From assembly GCA_035653295.1 (NCBI GenBank), contig DASRCB010000208.1, positions 1 to 20,886 of the forward strand: a stretch of 20,886 nt of DNA, read 5' to 3'. The notes below the pieces were generated by a model. That model ran no database searches and was not told the DNA's origin. It saw only the letters and a list, made by a program, of their open reading frames with translations. Source of the DNA: DASRCB01 sp035653295. GTDB taxonomy: Bacteria; Acidobacteriota; Terriglobia; Bryobacterales; Bryobacteraceae. Shown here piece by piece: positions 1-7,268 of this stretch. Within the stretch, counting starts at the first letter, position 1, and the number at the start of each line of letters is the position of its first letter. The translations under genes and the position numbers were made by a program.

Positions 1-1
1 G

Positions 2-151
2 CTCCTCTCCGGATCGGTACCGCAAGGGATAACGATGCGCATCCAATTAAACGACGAGGACAGCGTACAGGCAGTGAGCTGTAGTCCGGACATCGCGTTC
101 CGGGTTGCGGCGAGTGCGTTGAATTGTGGTCCACCGGGCGCCACGTTTTGA
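2..151 (+). CDS. Probable 3' end of an upstream gene (partial, unknown)
   Basis: A frame open from the window edge runs 49 codons to a TGA at 149-151. The other two + frames hit stops early. The peptide ends in ALNCGPPGATF and includes MRIQLNDEDSVQAV, a composition that looks like the C-terminus of a secreted or beta-rich protein, but no family is recognised. A strong hairpin begins 50 nt downstream, which fits the end of a transcription unit. The 5' part lies outside the window, and the frame could be open by chance in GC-rich DNA. Confidence 0.4.
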   Translation, partial: LLSGSVPQGITMRIQLNDEDSVQAVSCSPDIAFRVAASALNCGPPGATF

Positions 152-200
152 AAAACAACGCGTCCGGTCAATCAGTGACGACGATAGAGCAGCCGGGTCC

Positions 201-226
201 GGCCCGCGCCGCAAACGGCGCGGGCC
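201..226 (+). terminator. GC-rich hairpin, possible terminator without a U-tract
   Basis: An 11-bp perfect inverted repeat (GGCCCGCGCCG / CGGCGCGGGCC) encloses a CAAA loop. It sits between the probable end of an upstream reading frame at 151 and the promoter of the PpiD-like gene near 302. No run of T follows on either strand, so it is not a canonical intrinsic terminator. It may still stop or pause transcription, or protect a 3' end. Confidence 0.45.
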
Positions 227-301
227 CCGGGCCTGCCATTCAGTGGTTCGACCCACCTCTTTCAGGGATAGTTGCGCCTGACCTGCTCAGTCGTCAAGTA
301 T

Positions 302-310
302 TGCTATACT
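302..310 (+). promoter_or_regulatory. Extended -10 promoter of the ppiD-led run
   Basis: TGCTATACT gives a TATACT -10 hexamer (305-310, 5 of 6 to consensus) preceded by the TGN extended -10 element. No convincing -35 hexamer stands at 16-18 bp, which is usual for extended -10 promoters. Transcription would begin near 317, about 40 nt before the ppiD ATG. Confidence 0.5.
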
Positions 311-343
311 AATAGCTTCCGAACCCCTTCGGTTATCCTCGTC

Positions 344-348
344 AGGAG
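344..348 (+). promoter_or_regulatory. Ribosome binding site of ppiD-like gene
   Basis: AGGAG lies 9 nt before the ATG at 358. It supports this start over the internal ATGs at codons 15 and 27, which would cut into the membrane anchor. Confidence 0.6.
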
Positions 349-357
349 TCCTGCACC

Positions 358-2271
358 ATGTTCGATCTGTTTCGCAGCCGGGATAAGGTTGTGCGCATTA
401 TGCTGGGAGGCCTGCTGGTGCTCGTCTGCGCCGGCATGCTCGTCTACCTCATCCCTGGCGCCACGCCGAATATGGGCGGCGGCGGCGATCAGGTCCTCGT
501 GGAGTTCGGCAAGGATGCACTGACCACCACCGAAGTCGATCGCTACATCCAGAACACCATCCGCAATCAGCGCATCAGCTCCGATCTGCTTCCGGTCATG
601 CTGCCCCAGCTTCTGGAGCAGATGATCAATGAGCGCGCCGTTGCGTACGAAGCGAAGCGCCTGGGTATCGAGGTCTCCGACGCCGAGCTGGCCAATACCC
701 TCCAGTCCATCGGCAACGGGCAGTTCAACGACCGCAACTACTACCAGCAGTTCGTCCAGCAGCAGGGCATGAGCATCCCCGAGTTCGAAGACGAGCTCCG
801 CCGCGACCAGCTCGTGATGAAGATGCGCAATATCGTCTACGAGAGCATCGTCGTCACTCCGGAACAGGCGAAAAGGGCCTACATCGAGCAGAACCAAAAG
901 GCCAAAATCCAGTACATCGCCTTCGATCCGAACGAGTTCAAGTCGCAGATCAAGCCCTCTGACGCGGATCTTCAAAGCTGGTTCAAAGCCAACCAGGCCA
1001 TGTTTACCGTGCCTGAAAAGCGCAATGTCGATTTCGTCGTCATCGACCAGGCGAAGGTGGCCGACACCATCGATGTCAGCGACGCCCAGCTCCATGCCTG
1101 GTACAACAGTCATCTCGACCAGTACCGCGTCCCCGAACGCGTGAACGCCCGCCACATCCTGTTCAAGACCACCGGCAAGTCGCCGGCCGAAGTGGCGCAG
1201 ATCAAACAAAAGGCCGAGGACGTTTTAAAACAGCTTCGCGCCGGAGCCAATTTCGGCGACCTGGCGAAGAAGTACTCCGAAGACACAGCCTCCGCGCCTA
1301 AGGGCGGCGAGCTCGGCTGGTTCGGCCGCGGCCAGATGGTCGCCAATTTCGAGAAAGCGACCTTCGCCCTCAAACCCGGCCAGATCAGCGACCTGATTAC
1401 CACCGAGTACGGTTTCCACATCATTCAGGTGGAACAGCACGAGCAGGCGCACCAGAAATCGTTCGACGAGGTGAAGAACGACATCGCCAGCGACTTGAAA
1501 AAGCAGACGGTGGTCGACAAGATGGAGCAGATCGCCGACTCGGTCGAGACCCAGCTCACGAAAGCGCCGCAGGACGCGCAGCAGATCGCAAACCAGAACC
1601 ATGTCACCTTCACGCACGTGGACGACTTTGGCTCCGGCACGGCGGTTCCGGGCGTGGGCACCGATAATACCCTGGCCAACGCGGTCTCCGGCCTGAAAAA
1701 AGGCGAGGTCACGCAGCCCGTCCAGGTCGGGAACGACAAGCTGGTGATTGCCACCGTACGCGACGTCATTCCTTCGCACCCGGCCAACTTCGCCGACGTT
1801 CAGGACAAGGTCCGCACGCAGTACATCCAGCGCAAGGCCGCCGACATGGCCGCCGAAAAGGCGCGCCAGGCATACGCGATCGCGAGAGCCAATGGCGATA
1901 TGGAAGCCGCGGCGAAGGCCACCGGCGGCACAGTGAAGCCGTCAGAGGAGTTCGGCCGCAACGGGGCCATCACCGGCGTCGGTTCCGCCGCATTGTTCGG
2001 CCCGGCCTTCACGCAGCCCACCGGCACGGTCTTCGGACCGGTAAGCTCCGGTCAGGTGATGGTGGTGGCCAAAGTGATTGCCGTCATTCCGCCTGACATG
2101 AACGCCTTCAACGCCCAGCGGGCCTCGCTCATCGATGAGTTGAAATCGACCCGCGCTCAGGACAGCTACAGCCTGTTCCAGGACAGCATCCTCAGCCGCC
2201 TCATGCAGGAAGGCAAGATCAAAGTGCACAAGGACGTGGTCGATCGTCTGATGGCCCGTTACCGCAGCTGA
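358..2271 (+). CDS. ppiD: PpiD/SurA-type peptidylprolyl cis-trans isomerase, membrane-anchored
   Basis: A 637-residue chaperone of envelope protein folding. It has the architecture and length of E. coli PpiD (about 620 residues). A short basic N-terminus (RSRDKVVR) is followed by one membrane segment at about residues 13-34. A SurA-N-like helical chaperone region follows at about 40-190. A single parvulin (PpiC) rotamase domain lies at about 262-358, recognised by NARHILFK, the YSEDTASAPKGGELGWFGRG block and YGFHIIQVE. The C-terminal 280 residues would complete the chaperone cradle. Orientation by family knowledge: N-terminus in the cytoplasm, bulk in the periplasm, near the Sec translocon, acting on emerging outer-membrane and secreted proteins. 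It heads a tight + strand run; the DedA gene starts 10 nt after its stop. Whether the rotamase is catalytically active cannot be told by eye, since E. coli PpiD is weak. A SurA-like name is the alternative. Confidence 0.93.
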   Translation: MFDLFRSRDKVVRIMLGGLLVLVCAGMLVYLIPGATPNMGGGGDQVLVEFGKDALTTTEVDRYIQNTIRNQRISSDLLPVMLPQLLEQMINERAVAYEAKRLGIEVSDAELANTLQSIGNGQFNDRNYYQQFVQQQGMSIPEFEDELRRDQLVMKMRNIVYESIVVTPEQAKRAYIEQNQKAKIQYIAFDPNEFKSQIKPSDADLQSWFKANQAMFTVPEKRNVDFVVIDQAKVADTIDVSDAQLHAWYNSHLDQYRVPERVNARHILFKTTGKSPAEVAQIKQKAEDVLKQLRAGANFGDLAKKYSEDTASAPKGGELGWFGRGQMVANFEKATFALKPGQISDLITTEYGFHIIQVEQHEQAHQKSFDEVKNDIASDLKKQTVVDKMEQIADSVETQLTKAPQDAQQIANQNHVTFTHVDDFGSGTAVPGVGTDNTLANAVSGLKKGEVTQPVQVGNDKLVIATVRDVIPSHPANFADVQDKVRTQYIQRKAADMAAEKARQAYAIARANGDMEAAAKATGGTVKPSEEFGRNGAITGVGSAALFGPAFTQPTGTVFGPVSSGQVMVVAKVIAVIPPDMNAFNAQRASLIDELKSTRAQDSYSLFQDSILSRLMQEGKIKVHKDVVDRLMARYRS

Positions 2272-2281
2272 TCGGGCCTGC

Positions 2282-2950
2282 ATGCTGCATCAGGCAATTG
2301 AGTTTCTGCGGTCGCTGACGGACCCCGATAAACTCATCCACCTGCTCTCCACCGTCGTTACCGGCTGGTACAGTTACCTGCTGCTGGCCGGGATCGTGTT
2401 CTGCGAAACCGGTCTGCTGGTGGGTTTCGTGCTGCCCGGCGATTCATTGCTGTTCACCATTGGCGTGGTCTGCGGGGCCGGCCGCCTGGAAGTGGCAGCG
2501 ATTATCGTCGTGCTGATCTGCGCCTGCATGGTGGGCGACTGGTCCGGCTACCTGCTCGGGCGCCGCGCCGGAACGGCCGTGTTCAACCGCCCCGATTCAC
2601 GGTTCCTGAAACAGGAGCATTTGAAGCGCACGCAGGCGTTCTATGACAAGCACGGCGGCAAGACCATCGTCATGGCCAAGTTCGTGCCCATCATCCGCAC
2701 CTTCGCGCCGTTCGTCGCCGGTGTCGCGCGCATGCCGTATTCGCGCTTCCTGCCGTTCGACGTCGTGGGAGGCGTGGGCTGGGTCACCACCATGACCCTG
2801 CTCGGCTATTTCCTCGGAGGCATTCCGCTCGTCCGCCGTCACTTCGAGAAGTTCGTGCTGCTGGTGATCTTCCTCTCGGTGCTGCCCATCCTCTATCACG
2901 CCGCGCGCGCCCGCTTCGAGCGCAAACCGGCGCCGGCCGCCGCGGACTGA
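2282..2950 (+). CDS. DedA family (SNARE-associated) inner-membrane protein
   Basis: 222 residues, the usual DedA length. Diagnostic blocks are ETGLLVGFVLPGDSLLF (residues 42-58, with the conserved acidic E42 and D54) and KFVPIIRTFAPFVAG (133-147), which carries the F-x-x-x-x-R-x-x-x-P motif with R139, followed by GGVGW. Several hydrophobic segments make it a polytopic membrane protein. DedA proteins are implicated in phospholipid (undecaprenyl phosphate or phosphatidylethanolamine) translocation and in membrane homeostasis under pH or envelope stress. Which lipid this one handles cannot be read from sequence. It starts 10 nt after the prolyl isomerase and 6 nt separate it from the next gene, so the three are probably one transcript. 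The first ATG is used; no strong Shine-Dalgarno is visible, suggesting translational coupling. Confidence 0.92.
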   Translation: MLHQAIEFLRSLTDPDKLIHLLSTVVTGWYSYLLLAGIVFCETGLLVGFVLPGDSLLFTIGVVCGAGRLEVAAIIVVLICACMVGDWSGYLLGRRAGTAVFNRPDSRFLKQEHLKRTQAFYDKHGGKTIVMAKFVPIIRTFAPFVAGVARMPYSRFLPFDVVGGVGWVTTMTLLGYFLGGIPLVRRHFEKFVLLVIFLSVLPILYHAARARFERKPAPAAAD

Positions 2951-2956
2951 CCGGCC

Positions 2957-3715
2957 GTGAATCCTCTGCAGCGTTTCTCGACGCGAGCGGAGCAATACGC
3001 TGGATGCCGGCCGTCTTATCCGGTCGAAATCCTCGACCTGCTGGCGCGTGAATGCGGCCTGTCCGCGAACTCCGTCGTGGCCGATATCGGCTCCGGCACG
3101 GGTCTTTCATCGAAGCTGTTCCTCGACTTCGGCTGCGAAGTGTTCGGCGTCGAGCCGAACCCCGAAATGCGCCGCGCAGGCGAGGCATTTCTCTCGGCGT
3201 ATCCGCGCTTTCACAGCATCGCCGGCCAGGCCGAGAGCACCAGCCTCCCGGATGCCAGTGTCGATCTGGTCGCCGCCGGTCAGGCCTTCCATTGGTTCGA
3301 TCCTCCGCGCGCACGCCTCGAGTTCCGGCGCATTCTGCGCGGCGGCGGCTGGATCGTGCTGATCTGGAACGAGCGCCGGGTCACGGATGATCCATTTCTG
3401 GCCGGCTATGAGGACCTGCTGCACCGCCACGCTCCCGAATACGGCAAGGTGGACCACCGCCGCATCGGCCCCGCTGAACTGTCCAGCTTCTTCGGCGATA
3501 CGAACTGGCGCGCCGCAACATTCGACAACGCGCAGTTGTTTGATCTCGAGGGCCTGCGCGGCCGCGTCCTGTCCTCGTCCTACACGCCGCCGCCCGGCGC
3601 CCCCGGACACGACGCCATGATGAGCGACCTCGCTGCGCTCTTCGAAGCCACCCAAAAGAACGGCCACATCACCTTCGCTTACGAAACAAGGGTTTATTGG
3701 GGCGCAGGCTCGTAG
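2957..3715 (+). CDS. Class I SAM-dependent methyltransferase (type 11)
   Basis: 252 residues, starting with GTG 6 nt after the DedA stop. The SAM-binding motif I is VADIGSGTG (about 41-49), followed by the acidic residue in VFGVEPNPEM (E66) that would hold the ribose. AGQAFHWFDPPRA and the post-motif ILRGGGWIVLIWNERR complete the Methyltransf_11 fold. The HWFD signature is shared with the trans-aconitate methyltransferase-like branch, but the substrate is unknown. No signal peptide is visible, so it is cytoplasmic. Its frame continues the ppiD-dedA run, and the amidase starts 21 nt downstream. Co-transcription with envelope genes does not itself reveal the substrate. Confidence 0.88.
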   Translation: MNPLQRFSTRAEQYAGCRPSYPVEILDLLARECGLSANSVVADIGSGTGLSSKLFLDFGCEVFGVEPNPEMRRAGEAFLSAYPRFHSIAGQAESTSLPDASVDLVAAGQAFHWFDPPRARLEFRRILRGGGWIVLIWNERRVTDDPFLAGYEDLLHRHAPEYGKVDHRRIGPAELSSFFGDTNWRAATFDNAQLFDLEGLRGRVLSSSYTPPPGAPGHDAMMSDLAALFEATQKNGHITFAYETRVYWGAGS

Positions 3716-3736
3716 CCCGTTACAATTCCTTCTACA

Positions 3737-5524
3737 ATGTCCAACTCGCGCCGGAAGTTCCTCAAGCGCGCCAGCGCATCGCTGACGGCTGCGGCAGCCA
3801 TCGCCAACGCCGCCCCGCAGGACCTTCCGCCCGGCGCGCCGCCCGCTTTCGGAACGGCTCCGGGCGCCGGCCCGCAGGTTACGACGGCCACCTTCGTCGA
3901 AGCCGAAAAGCTGGTCCAGTTCGAACTGACTCCGGCGCAGCGTGAGATGGCGGCCGCAAGCTGGCGCAGCACCATGGCCCCACTGTACGAGCGCCGCACG
4001 GGTACCCGGAAGTACGCCCCCGCGCCGGATATCGCACCGGCGTCACGCTGGGATCCGGTATTGCCCGGGCTCTCGAACGGCCCGGCGCACGACCGCTTTG
4101 TCCGAAGTGACGGTCCAGTGGCGGCGCTTCCAGCCAATGATCGCGACATTGCTTACGCGCCACTCACGGTGCTGTCGCGCTGGATAGAAACACGCCAGAT
4201 CTCGTCCGAACGGCTCACCAACATCTATCTCGATCGCCTGGAGCGCTTCAACCCGACGCTGCGGTGCGTGATCACATTGACGCGCGAGCACGCCCTCGCA
4301 CAGGCGCGCCAGGCGGATCGCGAGATTGCCGCCGGGCGGTATCGCGGCCCGCTGCACGGGATCCCCTGGGGCGCGAAAGATCTCCTCGACACCGCAGGCA
4401 TCCCCACAACCTATGGCGCGGAGCCATATCGCGATCGCGTGCCGAAACGTGACGCCGTGGTGGTGAGCGGCCTTGCCGACGCCGGCGCGGTGCTGGTAGC
4501 GAAACTCAGTCTCGGCGCGCTGGCGCTGAATGACATCTGGTTCGGCGGCCAGACCATGAATCCGTGGCTGCTGGAAGAGGGCGCCTCCGGGTCGAGCGCC
4601 GGTCCGGGCGCCGCCACGGCCGCGGGTCTGGTGGGGTTTTCCATTGGCAGCGAAACCGGCGGAAGCATCGTCAGCCCCTCCATGCGCTGCGGCGTTACCG
4701 GCCTGCGCCCGACCTACGGCCGCGTCGCGCGCACGGGCGCGATGACGCTGTGCTGGTCGCTCGATAAGCTCGGGCCTATGACGCGCGGCGTCGAAGACGC
4801 GCTGCTGGTGCTCAAAGCGATATCCGGACCCGACGCCGGCGATGTGGCCAGCTTGCCGGCCGCGCTGGATTTCGATTCGCGCGCGCCGGTCGCCGGGCTG
4901 CGCGTGGGCTATTTCCCGGCTTGGATGAAGGAGGCGCCGGCGACGGAGGTCGATCGCGCCGCGCTGGAAACGGTCCGCCGACTCGGCATGGTTCCCGTCG
5001 CGGTGAATGTGCCCGACTGGCCCTACGACTCGCTTCAGCTGATTCTGTTCGCCGAAGCGGCGGCGTCCTTCGAGGAACTCACGCTTTCCGGCGGCCTGAA
5101 CCAGCTCCGGGCCCAGGTTGCGGACGCGTGGCCGAACCTCTTCCGCCAGAGCCGTTTTCTCTCGGCCGTCGATTTCGTTCAGACCGACCGTTTTCGCCGG
5201 GCAGTCGCTCAGGAGATGGCGCGGATTTTTTCCGAAGTCGACCTGCTGCTCGTCCCGTCGCTGCGTGATGAGATGCTGACCATAACCAACTTCACCGGGC
5301 ACCCCTCGCTGACCTTCCGCGCCGGGTTTGTGGAGGTATCGGAGGCGCGCAGCGACTGGGCTCCGGACCCGGCGCATCCGCCTCCGAAATTCTCGCCGCC
5401 GCGCCGCGTCCCGCACGGCGTCACGCTCATCGGCCGGCTGTTCGAGGAAGGCACGCTGGGCCGGGCCGGCATGGCCATGGAGCGCGCGTTCAACGTGTCA
5501 GGCGAACGCCCTCCGGCATTCTGA
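3737..5524 (+). CDS. Tat-exported amidase (amidase signature family)
   Basis: 595 residues. The N-terminus SRRKFLKRASASLTAAAAIA is a near-perfect twin-arginine signal, so export in folded form is expected. The catalytic triad of the amidase-signature family is complete: K214 in GIPWGAKD, the cis-serine S286 in SGSSAG, and the nucleophile S310 in ETGGSIVSPS. The S286-S310 spacing of 24 matches fatty-acid amide hydrolase (217-241). It is related to GatA by fold, but the Tat signal and lack of GatB/GatC partners argue against tRNA-dependent amidation. It would hydrolyse an amide (or ester) outside the cytoplasm; the substrate is unknown. A roughly 100-residue insert between signal and catalytic core includes the region around RRTGTRKYAPAPD. 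The gene converges on the CHAT protease gene, with only 16 nt between the two stop codons. Confidence 0.93.
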   Translation: MSNSRRKFLKRASASLTAAAAIANAAPQDLPPGAPPAFGTAPGAGPQVTTATFVEAEKLVQFELTPAQREMAAASWRSTMAPLYERRTGTRKYAPAPDIAPASRWDPVLPGLSNGPAHDRFVRSDGPVAALPANDRDIAYAPLTVLSRWIETRQISSERLTNIYLDRLERFNPTLRCVITLTREHALAQARQADREIAAGRYRGPLHGIPWGAKDLLDTAGIPTTYGAEPYRDRVPKRDAVVVSGLADAGAVLVAKLSLGALALNDIWFGGQTMNPWLLEEGASGSSAGPGAATAAGLVGFSIGSETGGSIVSPSMRCGVTGLRPTYGRVARTGAMTLCWSLDKLGPMTRGVEDALLVLKAISGPDAGDVASLPAALDFDSRAPVAGLRVGYFPAWMKEAPATEVDRAALETVRRLGMVPVAVNVPDWPYDSLQLILFAEAAASFEELTLSGGLNQLRAQVADAWPNLFRQSRFLSAVDFVQTDRFRRAVAQEMARIFSEVDLLLVPSLRDEMLTITNFTGHPSLTFRAGFVEVSEARSDWAPDPAHPPPKFSPPRRVPHGVTLIGRLFEEGTLGRAGMAMERAFNVSGERPPAF

Positions 5525-5540
5525 TTACGGGGGCGGATTG

Positions 5541-7268
5541 CTACGCCGGAGGCACGATGACCACGTTCGGGGCGGTACACGCCTTCACAGCCGGTACGAG
5601 ACCATTCGGCTCGATTGCGATGCGGATGGGATAACAGGCGCACGGCTGCGGCGGAGACGTGAACTGAACGGTTACGAAGTCACCCGCGCTGATGGGCCGC
5701 ACAAGGTGTGTTTTGGACTCGACAACTACGAGCCCATCGGAGCCCTGGAGGAGCTCGAAGTCGGCCTGTAGAGCGGGCGCGAGTGAGACCTTGAAGTCCG
5801 CCACCGCGTCCACGTGAATGCGCAGGCGCACGCTCTGGAGGGCAGCAAGATTCGACCAGCGCACAGGAACAGTGATGGGGGTCGAAGGCGCCGCTGATTG
5901 CAGCCGCGCCGGGGCGAGGAACGCGCAGCCACGCTGGATGGCGTGCTGCTCTAAGTCCCCGTCGAAGCGATCGAGGAGCGTGAGCATCGGCCTGCCCTCT
6001 CCTGGCCCTGGATCCCGGGCCGGCACAGTCGCGATGAGTTTCCAGGTTTCTTCGCGAATCCCGAGGATGTAGCGGTCCTCCGGCGGAAGTACGTCAACGG
6101 CGGGAGTACGCAGAAATCCGAAAATCGGCTCCGGATCGCCGGCGCTGGAAGCGCGATTGCGAAAGATTGCGGGCGCGGACCAAACCGGCGGAAATATGCC
6201 CTGAAACAGCCTTTCGCGGCCGCGCTTCACCGCCAGTTCGACGTTGCCGGCATCGTCCCTTTTGGTTTGGCCGAGGAGGCTTTCAAAGAAGGCTGACAGG
6301 AACTTTTCGGCGTCGGTGTTGGGAATCTTGTAGCGCATTCCGACCGCCAGTTGGACGCCGCTGTCGGTGCATACGAGAGCCTGCGCGAATCCATGTACGC
6401 CGCGCACCCAGCTCAGCGTATCGGCCGTTGTGGTTGCCGGGGCCGCCGGATCCGGCGCATCCGCCGCAGTCACACATCCGGCGAGCACGACAACCGGCAC
6501 GGGATTCCCCTTAAGCGTCATGCGCATATCTTCGGCATTTTTTGGATCCGCAGATATACCCGTCGTATTTTCGAACTTTATGACCGTATCGTCGCCGACC
6601 TTTTCGCCGTGACCAAGGAATATGAACAGGTGATATTTCGATCCGGTGACGCGGGTACGAAAGTTTTCGAAGGTGGGATCGCCCACGGCGCCCGGCTCGC
6701 CGCGGCTCAGCAGGTCCACTTCCACCGCCGCCGGCCCGAGACCCGCGGCTCCCGCGGCAAGAATCGCGTTGCGGATCGCGGCCGCCGGGGGCACCGCTCC
6801 GCCGAGGAGCTTTGGATTGGACCGCACCAGCAGAACGCGGAAGGGGTAATCGGGGCTGATGGTCTGCGGCAGCGTGGGCTCGAACGGAAGCTGATGAACG
6901 ATGGCGCGGACTTTCTCGTAATTAACGAGCGGCTGTTTCTGAAAGTGGCACAACTCCAGGGGAATTGATCTTAGTTTCGGAGCAATGTCGTTGTTTATTC
7001 GGAAAACGAATCGGACTTGCTCCTGGGCCTGAAGCGTTTTCAACACGTTGGCGCGAAAGCTGTCACGAACGTCGTTTTCAAACCAGCTGGTGATCTGCGC
7101 CGCCACATAACTGACGGTCTCTTTGGACGGCGCGCCGCGCTCCAGTTCCTCCAGTTTGGCCTGGTCCAGAACCAGCATGGGCCGCGGATAAGCCTCGTTC
7201 TGCACCAGGAACTGAACGGTTTCGCCACTGCCGGAAAGGACGAAGATCTCCACCGTGTAGGCGTTCAT
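5541..7268 (-). CDS. CHAT-domain caspase-like cysteine protease with C-terminal beta domain
   Basis: 575 residues from the ATG that overlaps the upstream stop (ATGA, 7265-7268). The frame is open further upstream, but that stretch is shadow sequence rich in Arg/Pro/Gly. The CHAT (caspase HetF-associated with TPRs) domain spans about 80-385. SIPLELCHF (101-109) is the analogue of the family's LPWE box. The catalytic His is H220 in LFIFLGHGE, and the nucleophile Cys is C265 in VVVLAGCVTAAD. HGFAQALVCTDSGVQLAVGM and the trailing helix (VELAVKRGRERLF) are typical. The dyad is intact, so activity is predicted; caspase-like CHAT enzymes often cut after basic residues, but specificity here is unknown. 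After about 460 comes an all-beta region (ITVPVRW to YPIRIAIEP), perhaps a cohesin- or Ig-like sandwich that binds substrate. There is no signal peptide or TPR. It forms an operon with the pseudo-CHAT gene. Confidence 0.87.
   Translation of the reverse strand: MNAYTVEIFVLSGSGETVQFLVQNEAYPRPMLVLDQAKLEELERGAPSKETVSYVAAQITSWFENDVRDSFRANVLKTLQAQEQVRFVFRINNDIAPKLRSIPLELCHFQKQPLVNYEKVRAIVHQLPFEPTLPQTISPDYPFRVLLVRSNPKLLGGAVPPAAAIRNAILAAGAAGLGPAAVEVDLLSRGEPGAVGDPTFENFRTRVTGSKYHLFIFLGHGEKVGDDTVIKFENTTGISADPKNAEDMRMTLKGNPVPVVVLAGCVTAADAPDPAAPATTTADTLSWVRGVHGFAQALVCTDSGVQLAVGMRYKIPNTDAEKFLSAFFESLLGQTKRDDAGNVELAVKRGRERLFQGIFPPVWSAPAIFRNRASSAGDPEPIFGFLRTPAVDVLPPEDRYILGIREETWKLIATVPARDPGPGEGRPMLTLLDRFDGDLEQHAIQRGCAFLAPARLQSAAPSTPITVPVRWSNLAALQSVRLRIHVDAVADFKVSLAPALQADFELLQGSDGLVVVESKTHLVRPISAGDFVTVQFTSPPQPCACYPIRIAIEPNGLVPAVKACTAPNVVIVPPA

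Noticed and set aside
201..226. Hairpin considered as a repeat element or an attachment site
   Set aside because: It occurs once in the window and no second copy, target duplication or integrase was seen. A terminator-like role is the simpler reading.
4043..5416. Long open frame on the - strand opposite the amidase gene, and similar antisense frames opposite leuS, the Gfo/Idh gene and ppiD
   Set aside because: These are shadows of strongly supported genes. GC-rich codon third positions leave few stops on the antisense strand. The products are rich in Arg, Ala, Gly and His with no domain.
3737..5524. Amidase read as GatA (glutamyl-tRNA amidotransferase subunit A)
   Set aside because: The twin-arginine signal implies export, and no gatB or gatC lies nearby. 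The broad amidase-signature family is the safer call.
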